Source: Rusavskia elegans
Lineage: Eukaryota > Ascomycota > Lecanoromycetes > Teloschistales > Teloschistaceae
DNA: 64,000 bases
Reading direction: 5' to 3'
Assembly (NCBI GenBank): GCA_011316305.1
Contig: SAUG01000100.1
Location: 149,407 to 213,406 of the forward strand
In this document: positions 37,016 to 48,745 of the stretch, one piece after another
Layout: every line of letters begins with the position of its first letter
Numbering within the stretch: the stretch's first letter is position 1
Translations under genes and position numbers: made by a program
The notes under the pieces: model-generated
Databases searched by the model: none
Seen by the model: the letters and a program-made list of their open reading frames with translations, nothing else
What the model was told of the DNA's origin: nothing

Positions 37016-38037
37016 CTATACTAGTTTTAAAAAGTTCGAAGTATTATTTTTCTAAAATATCTAATTTAGATTTTTTTAGTAGTATTAGCGCGAAGATATC
37101 GATTAGCTTCGGAAATAGCAATTTAAGGACGCTAGAATTATTAAAGAAAACTATTTAAAATAGATAAAGTAGATTTTAGATTGATTAATAAAATTATAAT
37201 ATATTATCTTTTTATATTACTTTATATTCTTTTATATAGCGGGTTTTAGATTTTAATAGATCGATAAAAGTTTTATAGTATTTAGTAAAATATTCTTTAA
37301 ATTTAATCCGATACCTATTTTTATATTCTAAAAAGTTTTCTATTTTTTTATTATTATCTTCTTTATTCTTGTTTCGATAAAAGCTAAACTTTACTATAGA
37401 ATCTAAAATATTTATATAATTATAAATTAATTTATCTTTATTTTTAATATAAAAATAGTACTTCGTAAATTTTATATTAGTATTATTATAAACTATTAGT
37501 ATTATTTCTTTATTAATATTATTCGATAATCGAACTATTTTCTCTATTTTAGAAAGATAATCGAAAATAATATCGTAAAATCGGAATACTAAATAAACTC
37601 TAACACCTATAGTTTTTAAAACTAATAAAGTAATTTTATAGAACGGCCGCAGTATACTATCTATAAAGAAAAAAAATTACTATTTATCTATATTAAAGAT
37701 AACTTTATATATTTTTAAATTTTACGAATATTTTTTTATAAATTTATTAATAAAATAGTATAATTAATATATCCGAAAAACTATAAAATATATCGAATTC
37801 TATTAAATACGGATATTTTAAATTATATTTCTAGATTAAAAATTAGAATCGACTCTTTTCTAGATTTCTTTAAAACGAAGTTTATATTAAAAAAAGATAG
37901 AAATATAGACTATAATAGTATATACTAAAAATAAATATTAGTTTTAGAATTTCTAAATTTATATTATCTATATTTATTATCTTTTTTATTATATTAAATA
38001 GATTAATATTAATATTTTTAATTTATTTATTTCTATA

Positions 38038-38457
38038 CGATTAATCATTCGGATTTTGATTTTAGTCTTTCACGAATCTAACGCTAGAGGCGCTAATTCG
38101 ATCAGATTACGTAATTATTTTTAGTACTTTAGTATTTTATCGAAAATTCGAATTTTAGAATTCCCGAAAGAGCTAGATCTGGACTAAAACCCAGAGGGAA
38201 ACCGTAATCTATTTAACTTTAATTAACTTATTTACTTCGATCGATCGGGCTAGACCGAGATAATCTACTAACTAGGTCTTCCGTATTTAAAACTCTATAA
38301 AAATCGACTTTCAATCGATAGAAAAAATTTAAATATTAGTTAATCTTCGAAGGATTCGAACCCCCGACCCGCTAGATTAACTCCGCTAACTCCGAGATGG
38401 AGCGCGGATCCGTTAGGTCTCCAGGTCACGCAGCGTTACCACTGCGCCACCCAGGCC
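38038..38457 (-). mobile_element. tRNA-derived SINE, copy 6 (well preserved)
   Basis: 420 bp with an exact 16-bp target duplication TTTTAATTTATTTATT (38016-38031 and 38458-38473). Head at the high end: minus strand starts GGCCTGGGTGGCGCAGTGG (A-box), B-box GGTTCGAATCC at about 38350, GCGCGGATCCGTTAGG conserved. The six bases TCTATA between left duplication and CGATTAATC belong to the 3' end of the SINE. Inserted in the hAT transposon. Confidence 0.9.
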
Positions 38458-41400
38458 TTTTAATTTATTTATTATCTGGTTTTTAGATAAAATCGTTATT
38501 AATTGTTTATAATATAATAGATTTAATAAAGTTTTAGTCTACTAGATTAATAATATAAACTAGATAAAATAGAGAATTTTAGGCTCGATTCTATCGGCTA
38601 TCGAGCCGAGTAAAAACTTTTTTAAACTTTTCTTTTAATATACTATTAGAACTGGTATTATTAATAATAATATCTAGAAGTTTCTATTTAAACTAAAACG
38701 ATTCTAAAAGCTTTAATAGCTTCTAGTATTATAAATAGCTAAAATAATTAGTAGAAAAGAATATAAATCTAATTAGACGCTCCTAAAATTAATACTAAGT
38801 ATTAATCTAATATATAAATACTCTTTAATACGCGACCTTTTATAAATTTTACTAGATATCTAATATAAGGAAAATAGATTCTAAAATTTTTAGATAAAAT
38901 TTAATTTATTCGCGGATAGTTTTATAGCCGTCGAAAACTATCTATATAAATCGTATACGGCCGACGAACTTTATATCTAGACGAAGTATTTATAGTAGTT
39001 ATCTAAAATTTCTACTTTCGATAGTCTAAACTAGTAGATTTCGATCTAAGAGAACTTTATATAGATATTCGTTCTATACGGTTTAGTCGAAAATAGAATC
39101 GATTTTAGTATAATTTTTTTTCTATAATTAAAATAAGCTTTATATTATCTCTTTATATTACCTTTAGCTACTTACTCGAACAAATATTACTTTAATAAAA
39201 GACTATAAATTATATCGTTTAGTTTTTTAATAAATAAAAATATTAAAGTATTTTTATATAGTAGATATATTAAAAAAATTAGAAGCTATAAAATAGTCGA
39301 AAATCTTAGAATAGTTTTTATATATAATTTTAGGAAAACTATCTATTATTAAAGCTATCTAATAGAATTTATACTACTATTTCGACTATATATATCCTAT
39401 AGCTTATTTCGACTAAAAAAAATTAACTAGTTTTCTATAAATTTTATTTTTAATACTAGTAGCTATAGAAATACTAGACTACTAAAATTAGTATTTTTTA
39501 TAGTAATCTAAATTCTATTAAATAAATCTATTTATATTTTAAAAGATTAGTACTAGATAGTCGGCTCGAATCTTATTAGCTATATTTTTAATAATCTCTT
39601 TTTACTTTCTATATAGTTAATTAAATTTAAATAATATAATATTTATAGATCGGCTTGCCGTTTGGTTTATAGACTAGCTAGAATAGAATTTATTTAAAAA
39701 GAACTTGTTTTCTAGAACTTTACTAGGCGTATCGGTCTGAAAAATAGATAGATAAAAATTAATTAAAGAATTAGATATTTTATATTAGTTTTAAAGATTT
39801 AGGGTTGATATAATTTATATTTAGATAATAAATTATATAGAGAGGTAATATAAATATATAAATATGAATTTAAATATTATTTACTATCTTGTAGTAAAAA
39901 ATCGACGTCTATTAAAATAGTATCTAAAGTATTAATATTATAATATAACCGTATAATAAAAGCGGGGATTTCTTAGTATTATAATATAGGAAAGGAGGTT
40001 TTAACGGTTTTAATAAATCGAATCTAGATTCCTAGATTCGATCTAAAACTAAATCGAGTCGAATTTTAAAATAATCCGATCCGATTTAGTTCGGTACCTA
40101 GAAAAGTCGAAACCGACTCGGATCGGATCGGTTTTTTTAACCCGGGTTCGAAACCCGATTCGACGGCCAGTCTAATTATAATTAGATACTAAATTATACT
40201 ACTTCTAGAAATCTTTTCCGAAATTTAGATTATAGACTATATTTAATATTATATAAAAAGTAGTAGTAGAAAAGATTCTATAAAACTATAGAAATTCTAC
40301 TATTTCTAAAATATCTATAGTTTTACCGCCTTCGAGCTATATTCTATCCGATAACTACTAGAATTCTAATTTAGGAAATTAATAATACGCCTAGCAATAA
40401 AATAGTTAATAGTACCTAAATTAGTAAAAACTTCGAAGTATTTTCTACTAATTTCTAGGTTAAACTATATCTATCTATTAAATCCCGATATTTACTTTAT
40501 ATAAAAGAATCGGTTATAATTTTATATATTTTTAAATAATAGTATTATATTTCGGGAAGCAGTTAAAGCCTTTTCCGGTATCCTTTTAAAAGTTATTTCT
40601 AATTTTTCGATCTTTACTTTAACTAGACCGAGCTATTTTTCTACTATTAAAAGCTTTTTATCGGCGTTATATATACGCTTAAATACGTATAATATTATTT
40701 ATTTTCTATTAAACCCGTTATTAGTAGTCGACGATAGACTTTTTTTTTTCCGAAAAGATTTAACCTATAGAAATATATTCCGGAATATAAATACTCCGGT
40801 AATTTTTTTTATAACAGCTAGGCTTCCTATAGCTATAGTATATATTTATACTATTTAATTCTTTTTATCTATTTCTTTGTCTTCGACTATTTCGGCTATA
40901 GCTATAGTCGTTTTAACCGCTTCGACTATTAGTATTTATAGAGTTATTTTCGATAGTACTAGATTATTTACTTATTAAAATAGCTATAGTACCTCGGTTA
41001 CTATAATATTTAGTATTAATTTTTTTTTATAATAAAGCGGCGTTTATAATATTCGTTAGATTTACTAGCTATCCGCTTTATTATTATAAAACGAGATATT
41101 ATTCGATAGTTAACAAGGTATTAAGCTTTAAATAATCGATAAAATATTTTAAAATAGTAAACTCGCTAACTTTGCTTTTAATATCTATATATATTTTAAT
41201 AAAAGTAGAATAGTATATTTCAATATCGCTAATGGTTTTAGTATAGGCTTGTTTATAATAAATGGCTAAAGCTTTTTCTATAAAGTTTAACTTTTTTTAT
41301 TATTTTAGAAAGGGTCTATAGAAATACTTCTGGGAGTTTTTATTTAGATTAGAAACTTGCTTAATATATTATAGTTTAGAATTATCGATAAAATATAGGC

Positions 41401-42124
41401 TACTATAGAAAATAGGATCCGAGATAGTTATATTATAGAAATAATAATTATATTAATAGTAGAGAAATTAGATATAGACGATATAGTAGTTACGCTTATA
41501 ATTTATAAAGTTGGAAAGCTTTTTATTATAGGCGTCCTGCGCTATATAGACTATAAAGACGTTAGAGATATTAGAAAAGATAGATCTATATAACGGTAGA
41601 TCAAAATCTCTACTAGAAAACACTAGTAACTTTAGATTAAAACCGCTACGACCGGAATAATAATAATTTAAACCGGTATAACTACTTCTATAGTTTATAT
41701 AAAGACGATTAAAGGGCCTGTTTCGTTTACTACTAGGCCTGCTTTTATTATCGCTATTATAAAAATCGTTATTTCCGGAAATATCTAGAATATTCCTAAA
41801 ACTAATATCTTTTCTAGAAATATCTTTTTCTATAGTAGAGATAGTATCGAATTGGACCGTAAATAGATTATTTAAAAAGGTTCTATAATAGAATTTCGGG
41901 TTTATATAAATTTTAGGAAGGACTATATTTTTATTATATACTATTATTCGTTCTATACCGGTACCGAACTAAAAATAAAAAGAAAATCTAGATCGGAAAC
42001 TTATATTCGAGTTTAGAAAATCTCGTTTATAAAGGTAGGTAAAATCGATTTAAAAAAGCTTCAATAATAAAGTAAAATTAGATTATTTATAGCTTTAAAA
42101 AGTTATTACTACTAGTATAGAATT

Positions 42125-42335
42125 CTAAACAAATTTCCAATAATTATAGAAAAGTAAAATATTTATATATATAAATATCTCTATACTAGATCTATAACCG
42201 TTTCTATATCCGTTTTTATAATTACCGACCGAGTTAATTAATATTCGAATTCGTATATAATTGTATAATTCAGATATATATTCTATAATTTCTTAAACCG
42301 TTTATATAGTTTAAAACTCTGACCACAATATTATA
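42125..42335 (-). repeat. 5' LTR of Gypsy family 3
   Basis: Matches the LTR at 25622-25820. On the minus strand it would begin TGTGGTCAGAGTTTTAAAC (near 42335) and end about ATAATTATTGG (near 42129). Limits are within a few bases. The element interior lies at lower coordinates. Confidence 0.65.
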
Positions 42336-42602
42336 TAAATATAATATATATAATTTAGATTACGACCGTTCGTTCAAAGTACGTATTATATATAATAGTT
42401 GTATTAAAACGCCAAAAAAGCTAGTTTCGATCGAATCTAATAGTTTTAAACGTTATAGTTCTATTACTTTCTTTTTATATATTTAATTTAAACGAAAATT
42501 TATTTTAGTAAATTAAATTTGATTTCCTATATATATAATTTTATTAATTTATAAATCCGAAAATTTAAACCGAACTTATAAATAATAGTTTTTATTTATA
42601 TT

Positions 42603-43592
42603 GATTAAATTAAATATTCGGGTTTTAATTTTAGTTTTTTAGAATTTAATACTAGAAACGCTAAACCGATCAGATTACGCTATTATTTAATATTCAAATA
42701 TTTTATCGAAAATTCGAATTTAGAACTTTCGAAAAAGCTAGATTTGGACTAAAATTCTAAAAGAAAACGTAATCTATTTAATTTTATTAATTTAATTTAC
42801 TTCGATTAATCCGTGTAGATTAGACTGGCTATTTTAATACGAATTCCCGTCGGTATTTTAGAAATCCGATTCGAATTTTAGTAAATCGGTTTAATCCGAC
42901 CCGTTAAATAGTTTAAATCGGTTTTTAAAATTAAAACCGGAAATCAGATTAGATTATAAAATAGAAACTAATAGAAATCCGATCCGATTAACAAAACTTT
43001 CTATATATAGTAAAAAATTATAATTAATGAACTGATAAACTAGAATTAATAATTAATTAGTTAAATATAGAAATAATATATTTAATTATTATTTTTAGTT
43101 TTACTAGATACCTTTCAGCTAGTATAGATAATTAGCTAGATTTATTTGAAACAAAAATAGATATAATATTTATACTAGAATTATACTTTTATATATAATT
43201 TTAACGGTTTTAATAAATTATATCTAGAATTTCGGCTATAACCCGGAACCGAATCGGATCGAATTTTAAAAAAAACTCGATCCGACTCGGTTCGATATCT
43301 AGAAAAGTCGGAACCGATTCGAGTCGGATCGAATTAACTAATCTAGATTCGAAATCCGATCCGACGATCAATCTAGACTAGACCGAGAAAATCTATTATA
43401 TAAACTTTTAATATAAAAACTCTCTATAAAAATCGACTGGAATCGATAGAAAAAACTCAAGTATTAGTTAGCCTTCGAAGAATTCGAACCTTCGACCCGT
43501 CGGGTTTAACTCCGTTAACTCCGAAAAACGCTGGAGGCTGGATCCGTTAGACCATCAAGTCACGCAGTTTCTGCCACTGCGTCACTCAGACC
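42603..43592 (-). mobile_element. tRNA-derived SINE, copy 7, split by a MITE
   Basis: Exact 16-bp target duplication AGTTTTTATTTATATT (42587-42602 and 43593-43608). The SINE sequence occupies 42603-42820 (tail side) and 43376-43592 (tRNA head side, B-box AATTCGAACCTTCG near 43472, head CACTGCGTCACTCAGACC). The middle is a hAT-type MITE. The two SINE parts join at the conserved GG(C/A)TAGACCGAGA block of the family. Confidence 0.9.
42821..43375. mobile_element. hAT-type MITE, 555 bp, inside SINE copy 7
   Basis: Left end TAGACTGGCTATTTTAATACG, right end CCGACGATCAATCTA. Both sub-terminal zones match those of the 3.76-kb hAT element (CCCGTCGGTATTTTAGAAATCC on the left; TCGGTTCGATATCTAGAAAAGTCGG on the right). 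Flanks GTGTAGAT / GACTAGAC agree at only 5 of 8 bases, so the duplication is decayed or the end is off by a base or two. It is deletion-derived from the hAT element: ends kept, transposase lost. Confidence 0.8.
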
Positions 43593-43608
43593 AGTTTTTA
43601 TTTATATT

Positions 43609-44560
43609 TAATATCTTTTAGATATTTATCGAATTTTTTTTTCTATTTACTTTTTGAATAGATTTAATATATATTATCAAATATACCGTATATAATATTT
43701 AAAACAACGAACGATAAAGTTATTAATTATACTATTACTTATAAATATTCCGGTAACTGCCGAAATTGTAAATAATTAGATAAATCTCTTTTCGTTTTAT
43801 TTTATAACCTTTTCTAGCCGTTTAAACTACTAACTATTTTACTTTCGAATCGAACTATTAAATTACTAATGATTATATAAAGATCTATTACTAGTATCGT
43901 ATACTATATAAATATAATTTTATACTAATATAGAAATCTAATATAAAAATCGAAAAAAAATATTCTACCGCTAATAATTATATAAAACGATCTAGTTAAC
44001 TCTAGATATTTTCCAGCCTTATATAGACGCTATAGAAATCTATATAACTTTCAGGAAGCGATTATCTAATTAATACGATATAGACTAAAATCTTTATAAA
44101 ATAGAAGCCAGTAGACTATATTTCTAAATATTATTATTATTCGATATTTATAATTTATTACTACTGAATCTAGCTTGAGGTTTACTAGTTATATCGTCTA
44201 ATTCTATTTTAAATAGCGCTTTATATTTTGGAATAGCTTGTCAACATTGAATTAATTATATATTAAAAGATATAAAATGTTAATAGAATATTAATAGAAT
44301 ATTAATATTAATATTTTATATCACGAAATATTTACTGTCTATTATAATTATTATAAAGCAATATAAAACAGATAGTATAGAAAAGCAATATATTTTATAT
44401 AATTTACTACTAATATTATATTTTTGAAAACTAAACGTGGTTTAAAAATATAAAATTGGTATTAGCTTTTCATTAAAATAATATTGAAACGCAGTTTTAT
44501 AGTATAAAATACGAATAAAATATTGATTTAATATTGAATTATTGTTTTGGATATTAAATA
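43609..44560. other. Unassigned AT-rich DNA
   Basis: No gene or repeat recognised. 44230-44560 has more TG/CA than average, suggesting spacer that escaped much of the mutation. Confidence 0.35.
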
Positions 44561-44599
44561 GACTTTGGAATAAATTTAACTATAAATTTAATCTAATAT

Positions 44600-44690
44600 A
44601 ATATAGAACGGATAATCTAGATATTAAAGTAAAATTTTACTTTCGTTTAATCAATCTAGAGGTTCCGTATTCGAATCCTTCGAAATTTAA
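44600..44690 (+). pseudogene. Possible tRNA-like relic
   Basis: TATTCGAATCC (44668-44678) resembles a B-box; TAATATAATAT upstream could be an A-box after G-to-A change; TTTTTT (about 44694) could serve as terminator. I could not fold a convincing cloverleaf, so this is weak. Confidence 0.2.
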
Positions 44691-44744
44691 ATCTTTTTTC
44701 TAAATTTTTAAATGTAAATTGCTTAGTAATTAGTAGAGATAAAA

Positions 44745-44850
44745 GGAATCGGTCTATCGAGTTCGGAAGGTCTAGATCGACTCTACCGATCTAACGACCT
44801 TGAAGTCGATAGGTCGATTTCGGAGTCGAGGTATCGATTTTTGTTTTATA
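44745..44850. repeat. GC-richer block with imperfect inverted repeats
   Basis: CGGTCTATCGAGTTCGGAAGG and, 60 bases on, GTCGATTTCGGAGTCGAGGTATCG are imperfect inverted copies. GTCGATAGGTCGAT is also locally repeated. No target duplication found. May be a hairpin or terminal repeats of a small lost element. Confidence 0.35.
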
Positions 44851-45369
44851 GTACCTAATAAAATATCTGATCGAATATACTATTACAGCGTAATATAACG
44901 TATATTATAACAGATTTACTCGTATTTTAAAATCTATTATACGTATATAATTCGATTTTAACTATTTAATATTACGCGTGATATAACGCCGATATCTAAT
45001 TTATATACTATTTAGAGACAGAGGAACCTATTTAAAGTAAATAGTATAAAATTTCGAAATTTTTTATTTATTACTAATGACTATTATTGTATTTTTTCTA
45101 CTTTATAAATTTTATCTAATCTATTTTAAATTTATCATCTATTTTTAGATTATTATTAAAGCTTTATTTTAATTATTATTATTTTAAAAGTTCTAAATAT
45201 TTTTTTTAGACTATCTAGTAATTTTCGGGTAAGTTAAACTATTTATAACTACTAGTTTTCTATTATAGACTTTGGAATCCTATATAATCAATTGTAAAAT
45301 ACTTTTACTATTTAAAGCTATTTATATCCGGATTTTAATTACTATTTATTAAAGTTATTATTTATTATA

Positions 45370-45960
45370 TTTAAAAACGACCCGGATTTATCTATAATTT
45401 TTAATTTCTTTTCGATATTTTTAAGTCCGAGTAATTTATTCGGCGTCGATATTATTACTTTGTTTAGGTTTTTTATCTTACTATCTAGATTTTCTATAAC
45501 GTCTGACCTTTACGATACTATTCTTCGTAGAATTTTTCTAATTTATATTCAAATTTAATCTGGTAGTAAAACTAATAGTATAGTTATTTCTATAATATCG
45601 ACTATTAATAATATTAAACTGAAAGGTACCGTCTATTTTATTAATATAAATCCGTAATTTAAAACCCGTTTAGACTATAAAGAATCAATTATAGTCTACT
45701 ACGTTTTTAATAAACTCCGAACTATTACTAAAAGTTTCTTATATCCGAATATTTATAAATGAAAAGAGAAATATATACAATATATTAATTTAACGATTAA
45801 AACGATCTTTAATACTAACGTTAAAAATTTTACTAAAAAATTAAACTAAATATCAAAAAGAAATTAGAAGAATCCTAGATATAAAATAGAATTAATAATA
45901 CCGGTAGATTTATAGAATTTTATAACAAGCTAGATATTTTCTTTTATAATTATTATTTTA
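45370..45960 (+). pseudogene. Degenerate gag-like segment, plus strand
   Basis: A plus-strand frame reads K-L-K-G-T-V-Y-F-I-N-I-N-P (45619), F-K-T-R-L-D-Y-K-E-S-I-I-V-Y-Y-V (about 45660), N-K-L-R-T-I-T-K-S-F-L. This is like the K(L/F)..F...C..YF....F.......V.Y....L.G.A pattern of fungal Gypsy gag. It ends where the 3' LTR of Gypsy family 4 begins, so it may be an older element in which family 4 inserted. Tentative. Confidence 0.4.
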
Positions 45961-46006
45961 TTAAAAATAAATATAGGAATTTATATAGCTACATTTAATA
46001 GATTTA

Positions 46007-46254
46007 CTATAAGATAAATATATTTCTAGGGCAGTATACGATTATAGACCAGACGAAAGATTTATTATAGAACTAACTTATACCCTAGAAAGACTGGGGT
46101 ATAGCCTAGTAATAAGAGAAAAGAAAAAAGCGGGGAAGGATCGAAATCCGACGCGCTAGCGACGCTCTGGCAACTAGGCGGCGAGCCTCGTTTCCAAGCG
46201 TCCTAATTATATCTCCAGGGCCTATATAACGCGTCTAGCGCTTTATAATTACTT
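46007..46254 (-). repeat. 3' LTR of Gypsy family 4
   Basis: Matches 54031-54277. Both contain the GC-rich core GACGCGCTAGCGACGCT, CTAGGCGGCGAGCCTCG and a TATA-like CGTTATATAGGC on the minus strand, plausibly the promoter. Just outside, on the interior side, the minus strand has AAGAAAGAAG, a candidate polypurine tract. Confidence 0.8.
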
Positions 46255-46468
46255 CTTTCTTAGCGATATCGTCCCCGATATTATACTATATCTGTCTATA
46301 TATTTATCGTATTTATTAAATAAATCTATCAATTTTATAGTTAACTATAAAGATTAAAAAAGATATAAAAAAAGTTACTCTTTGGTTATTATTATAATCG
46401 GCCCCCCTTTTATATATAACCATACCTCAGTTATATAGATATATACTAGAAAAAAGCCAAAAAGAAAA

Positions 46469-46548
46469 GTTACCACCACGAATCGAATATAGGTCACTAT
46501 ACTATAGTACCGTTAAATAAACGATATAACGTTGCTTTAGCTAATATC
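46469..46548 (-). tRNA. tRNA-like gene or relic with long variable arm
   Basis: Minus strand, 80 nt. Acceptor GATATTA / TGGTAAC: six of seven positions are compatible with an original stem if C-to-T changes are undone. T-arm CTATA-TTCGATT-CGTGG, again pairing after undoing transitions. Anticodon-type stem ATCGT / ACGGT around the loop TTATTTA. A perfect ACTATA-G-TATAGT hairpin sits at the variable arm, as in class II (Ser/Leu) tRNAs. A run of T (ACTTTTC) follows directly as a pol III terminator. Identity cannot be trusted because the loop may be mutated. It lies inside Gypsy family 4 near the 3' LTR, which is unexpected. Confidence 0.45.
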
Positions 46549-47429
46549 TTCGAAGGAATATCCTATACCCGCAGATATATATAAAACTTGCGTGCCTATA
46601 TAATTAGCTTATAAATAATACTAGATAAAAGATCTAATAAATATAATCAAACCCGAATCTAATATAAATATTCGAGGATTTTAAATAGTAAATAAATACT
46701 CGAAACGATACGGTTCCGACGCGCTAGCGACGATATAGTAATACTTTATTTAGCAGGAAGTCTAATTTCCTATATCTTATTTATTCGAATAGTTTTTCGC
46801 TATTTATATAAATTCTTTATTTTTATATATATAGATATATCTTCCCTACTATATATTAGATATTTCTACTATATAACTAACGATTATAGCGATATAAATC
46901 GCTTACGCCTTATTTTCGAATATTCGAAAAACTACTTTACTAATATTTATTTTAAATATAAAAAAGATAGAAAAAATCTATCAGACTATAAAATAATATA
47001 GTTCCTTCTATTATATTAGCTCTAGGCTAACTATAATAGATATCTTATTCTTTTAACTCGGCTGTAAAGTAAGTAATAAATATTTATTAGTTTATAATTT
47101 AAAATAAAAAAAAGCTTTTCTTCGATAATTATAAATTTATAAAAAAGTTCGTTTTTAATATAATTAATATTATTAAATATATTTCTAATTTCAATATAAT
47201 AATATAAAATACTATATAGATATCTATAATTTTTAACTATTTTCTAGTAATATTAAATTTTACTTTTAAACGTCTAGATATATATAAATACGCGAACTAA
47301 AATCTAGTTTAAAAGAATAAAGCTATACGGGCTAAACTAGCTATTCTTAAATATAAACTTTATAAATATAAAACGCAGCGGGCTATTATTATTTCTAATT
47401 TTTTTTTATAAAACTTCGGCTTTTCTTTA

Positions 47430-48360
47430 TATTTACCGTTTCTATTTATTTTTTATCGTAAAAGCTCCGTCCCGCCGGTAATATCTAGACTTTTACCTTT
47501 TAAAGTAGATATTACTAGTACCCCGGCGGCGGTATAGATATCTAATATAGTATCCTATTCTATTACTATATTATATCCGTCTTTTAATCTAAAATCTTTA
47601 AATATAATTTAATAATCTTTTATATAAAATAGCTAATTACTAATACGTCGCTATAGAATTAGATAATATTCTATAAACTATAGTATCTCCTATTATAGGA
47701 AGATATAAATTCTATTTACTCCCGGCTAATATTATTTATTAAGTTTCGGATAATAGACTAGATAGATCTATTCCGATATATACGCCGATTTTAATATATC
47801 CGTTACCGATAATTAAGGAATTTATATCTACTATTAAAATTTTTTTATATAAATCGATATTTCTTTTATCCTTCTAATTATTTCCGAAACCGATACGATT
47901 TTCTAGTAGATTGTTCTATATATTTAATAACTATAATAATGAAAACCTATATTAAATTACCTTTATATATACTATTAAATAAAAAGAGGATATATATTTA
48001 TTTCCGGTAGCTCTATTATAGTTTTTATTAATTTTTTCGTTTATCGTTCTATTATAGTTTCCGTTAACTCTTTTACGCGTAGCTTCGAAGGCGCCGGAGA
48101 TATCCGGACTCTAATTTCTAGGAATTAGAATTACCGGTACCCCGGCCTTTTAGATAGTTTCTTTACTAAAAAGTCTAACGTCTTTTAATACCTTTAATTC
48201 TATTTATAAACCTCTATAAATCCTCTTTTCGGTAGTATTAAAGTAGATTATTTCTCCGGCACTATTTTCCCCGCCTATTATAGGATAAAAAGATAGCCTA
48301 GAATAGGAAAATATAGTAAAACTAGATCGGTTATATAAATATAAATATCTAAAAACTAGA
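47430..48360 (-). pseudogene. Extra reading frame downstream of pol in Gypsy family 4, unrecognised
   Basis: About 300 codons read in essentially one frame with stops only at TAG/TAA. Readable segments in order: P-I-I-G-G-E-N-S-A-G-E-I-I-Y-F; K-A-G-V-P-V-I-L-I-P-R-N; S-P-D-I-S-G-A-F-E-A-T-R-K-R-V; K-I-L-I-V-D-I-N-S-L-I-I-G-N-G-Y-I-K-I-G-V-Y-I-G-I-D-L; then, after a frame change near 47.6 kb, D-G-Y-N-I-V-I-E-Q-D-T-I-L-D-I-Y-T-A-A-G-V-L-V. It lies between chromodomain and 3' LTR, where most chromoviruses have only a short spacer. The older copy (8760-9370) has the same region. I recognise no envelope-type features (no signal peptide or clear transmembrane segment) and no known enzyme. Confidence 0.55.
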
Positions 48361-48544
48361 ATATATAATCTATATTATAGTAAATAAAGTTATTAGTATT
48401 ATAGATTCTATAGAATAATCTAAAGGAATTTGTTAACTATAAATTTATTTCTAGATATATATATTATTTATATATTCTATAAACGCCTAATATCGATAAT
48501 TATAGTTTATTTCTATTAAATTCTACCTTTTTTATATTTTTTTA

Positions 48545-48745
48545 TTAGAAGGTTATCGTAATTATATACTTCGATAAACTTCTAAATATTTTTAAAAACT
48601 TTTTATAGCTATTATAATCTATATTTCTTTAGTTAACTAGTCTATTTAATTAGATATTTAGCTTTTAGTTCCTCGCTTTTTTTAGGTTTTATAAATCTTT
48701 TATCTAAAATAGCTTCTACTTCCTATTTCTTTTTATTATCGATAA
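48545..48745 (-). pseudogene. Integrase C-terminal chromodomain (family 4)
   Basis: Minus strand: K-stop-K-V-E-A-I-L-D-K-R-F-I-K (the WEVE.ILD.R start of a chromodomain, Trp turned to stop), then K-Y-L-I-K-stop-T-S (YLVKW.G). The aromatic Trp codons are the ones lost. It marks the end of pol and the element as a chromovirus. Confidence 0.75.

Larger units (their letters stand above)
36414..40174 (-). mobile_element. hAT DNA transposon, about 3.76 kb, interrupted by a SINE
   Basis: Ends TAGACTTGCTACTTCGATACGG (left) and CGACGGCCAGTCTA (right). 8-bp target duplication ATTATAGT / ATTATAAT (36406-36413 and 40175-40182), differing by one G-to-A change. Sub-terminal GGGTCGG / CCCGATCC motifs fill about 170 bases at both ends, as is common in hAT elements. 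Transposase is on the minus strand (C-terminal block at 36905-37015). SINE copy 6 is inserted at 38038-38457. Inserted in Gypsy family 3. Confidence 0.85.
33560..42335 (-). mobile_element. Ty3/Gypsy retrotransposon relic, family 3, interrupted
   Basis: Minus-strand Gypsy element. 5' LTR at 42125-42335, gag side at about 40.18-42.1 kb, RT at 35560-35965, RNase H at 34750-34910, integrase-side sequence at 33.6-34.7 kb. The body is split at 36413/40175 by a hAT transposon with an 8-bp duplication. A 3' LTR is missing: the sequence meets the tandem-array locus at about 33560, so the element is 3'-truncated. A solo LTR of the same family lies at 25622. Confidence 0.75.

Noticed and set aside
39990..40174. 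CCCGGGTTCGAAACCC considered as a tRNA T-arm (B-box)
   Set aside because: It is part of the sub-terminal repeat of the hAT element and recurs in the MITEs; no A-box at tRNA distance.
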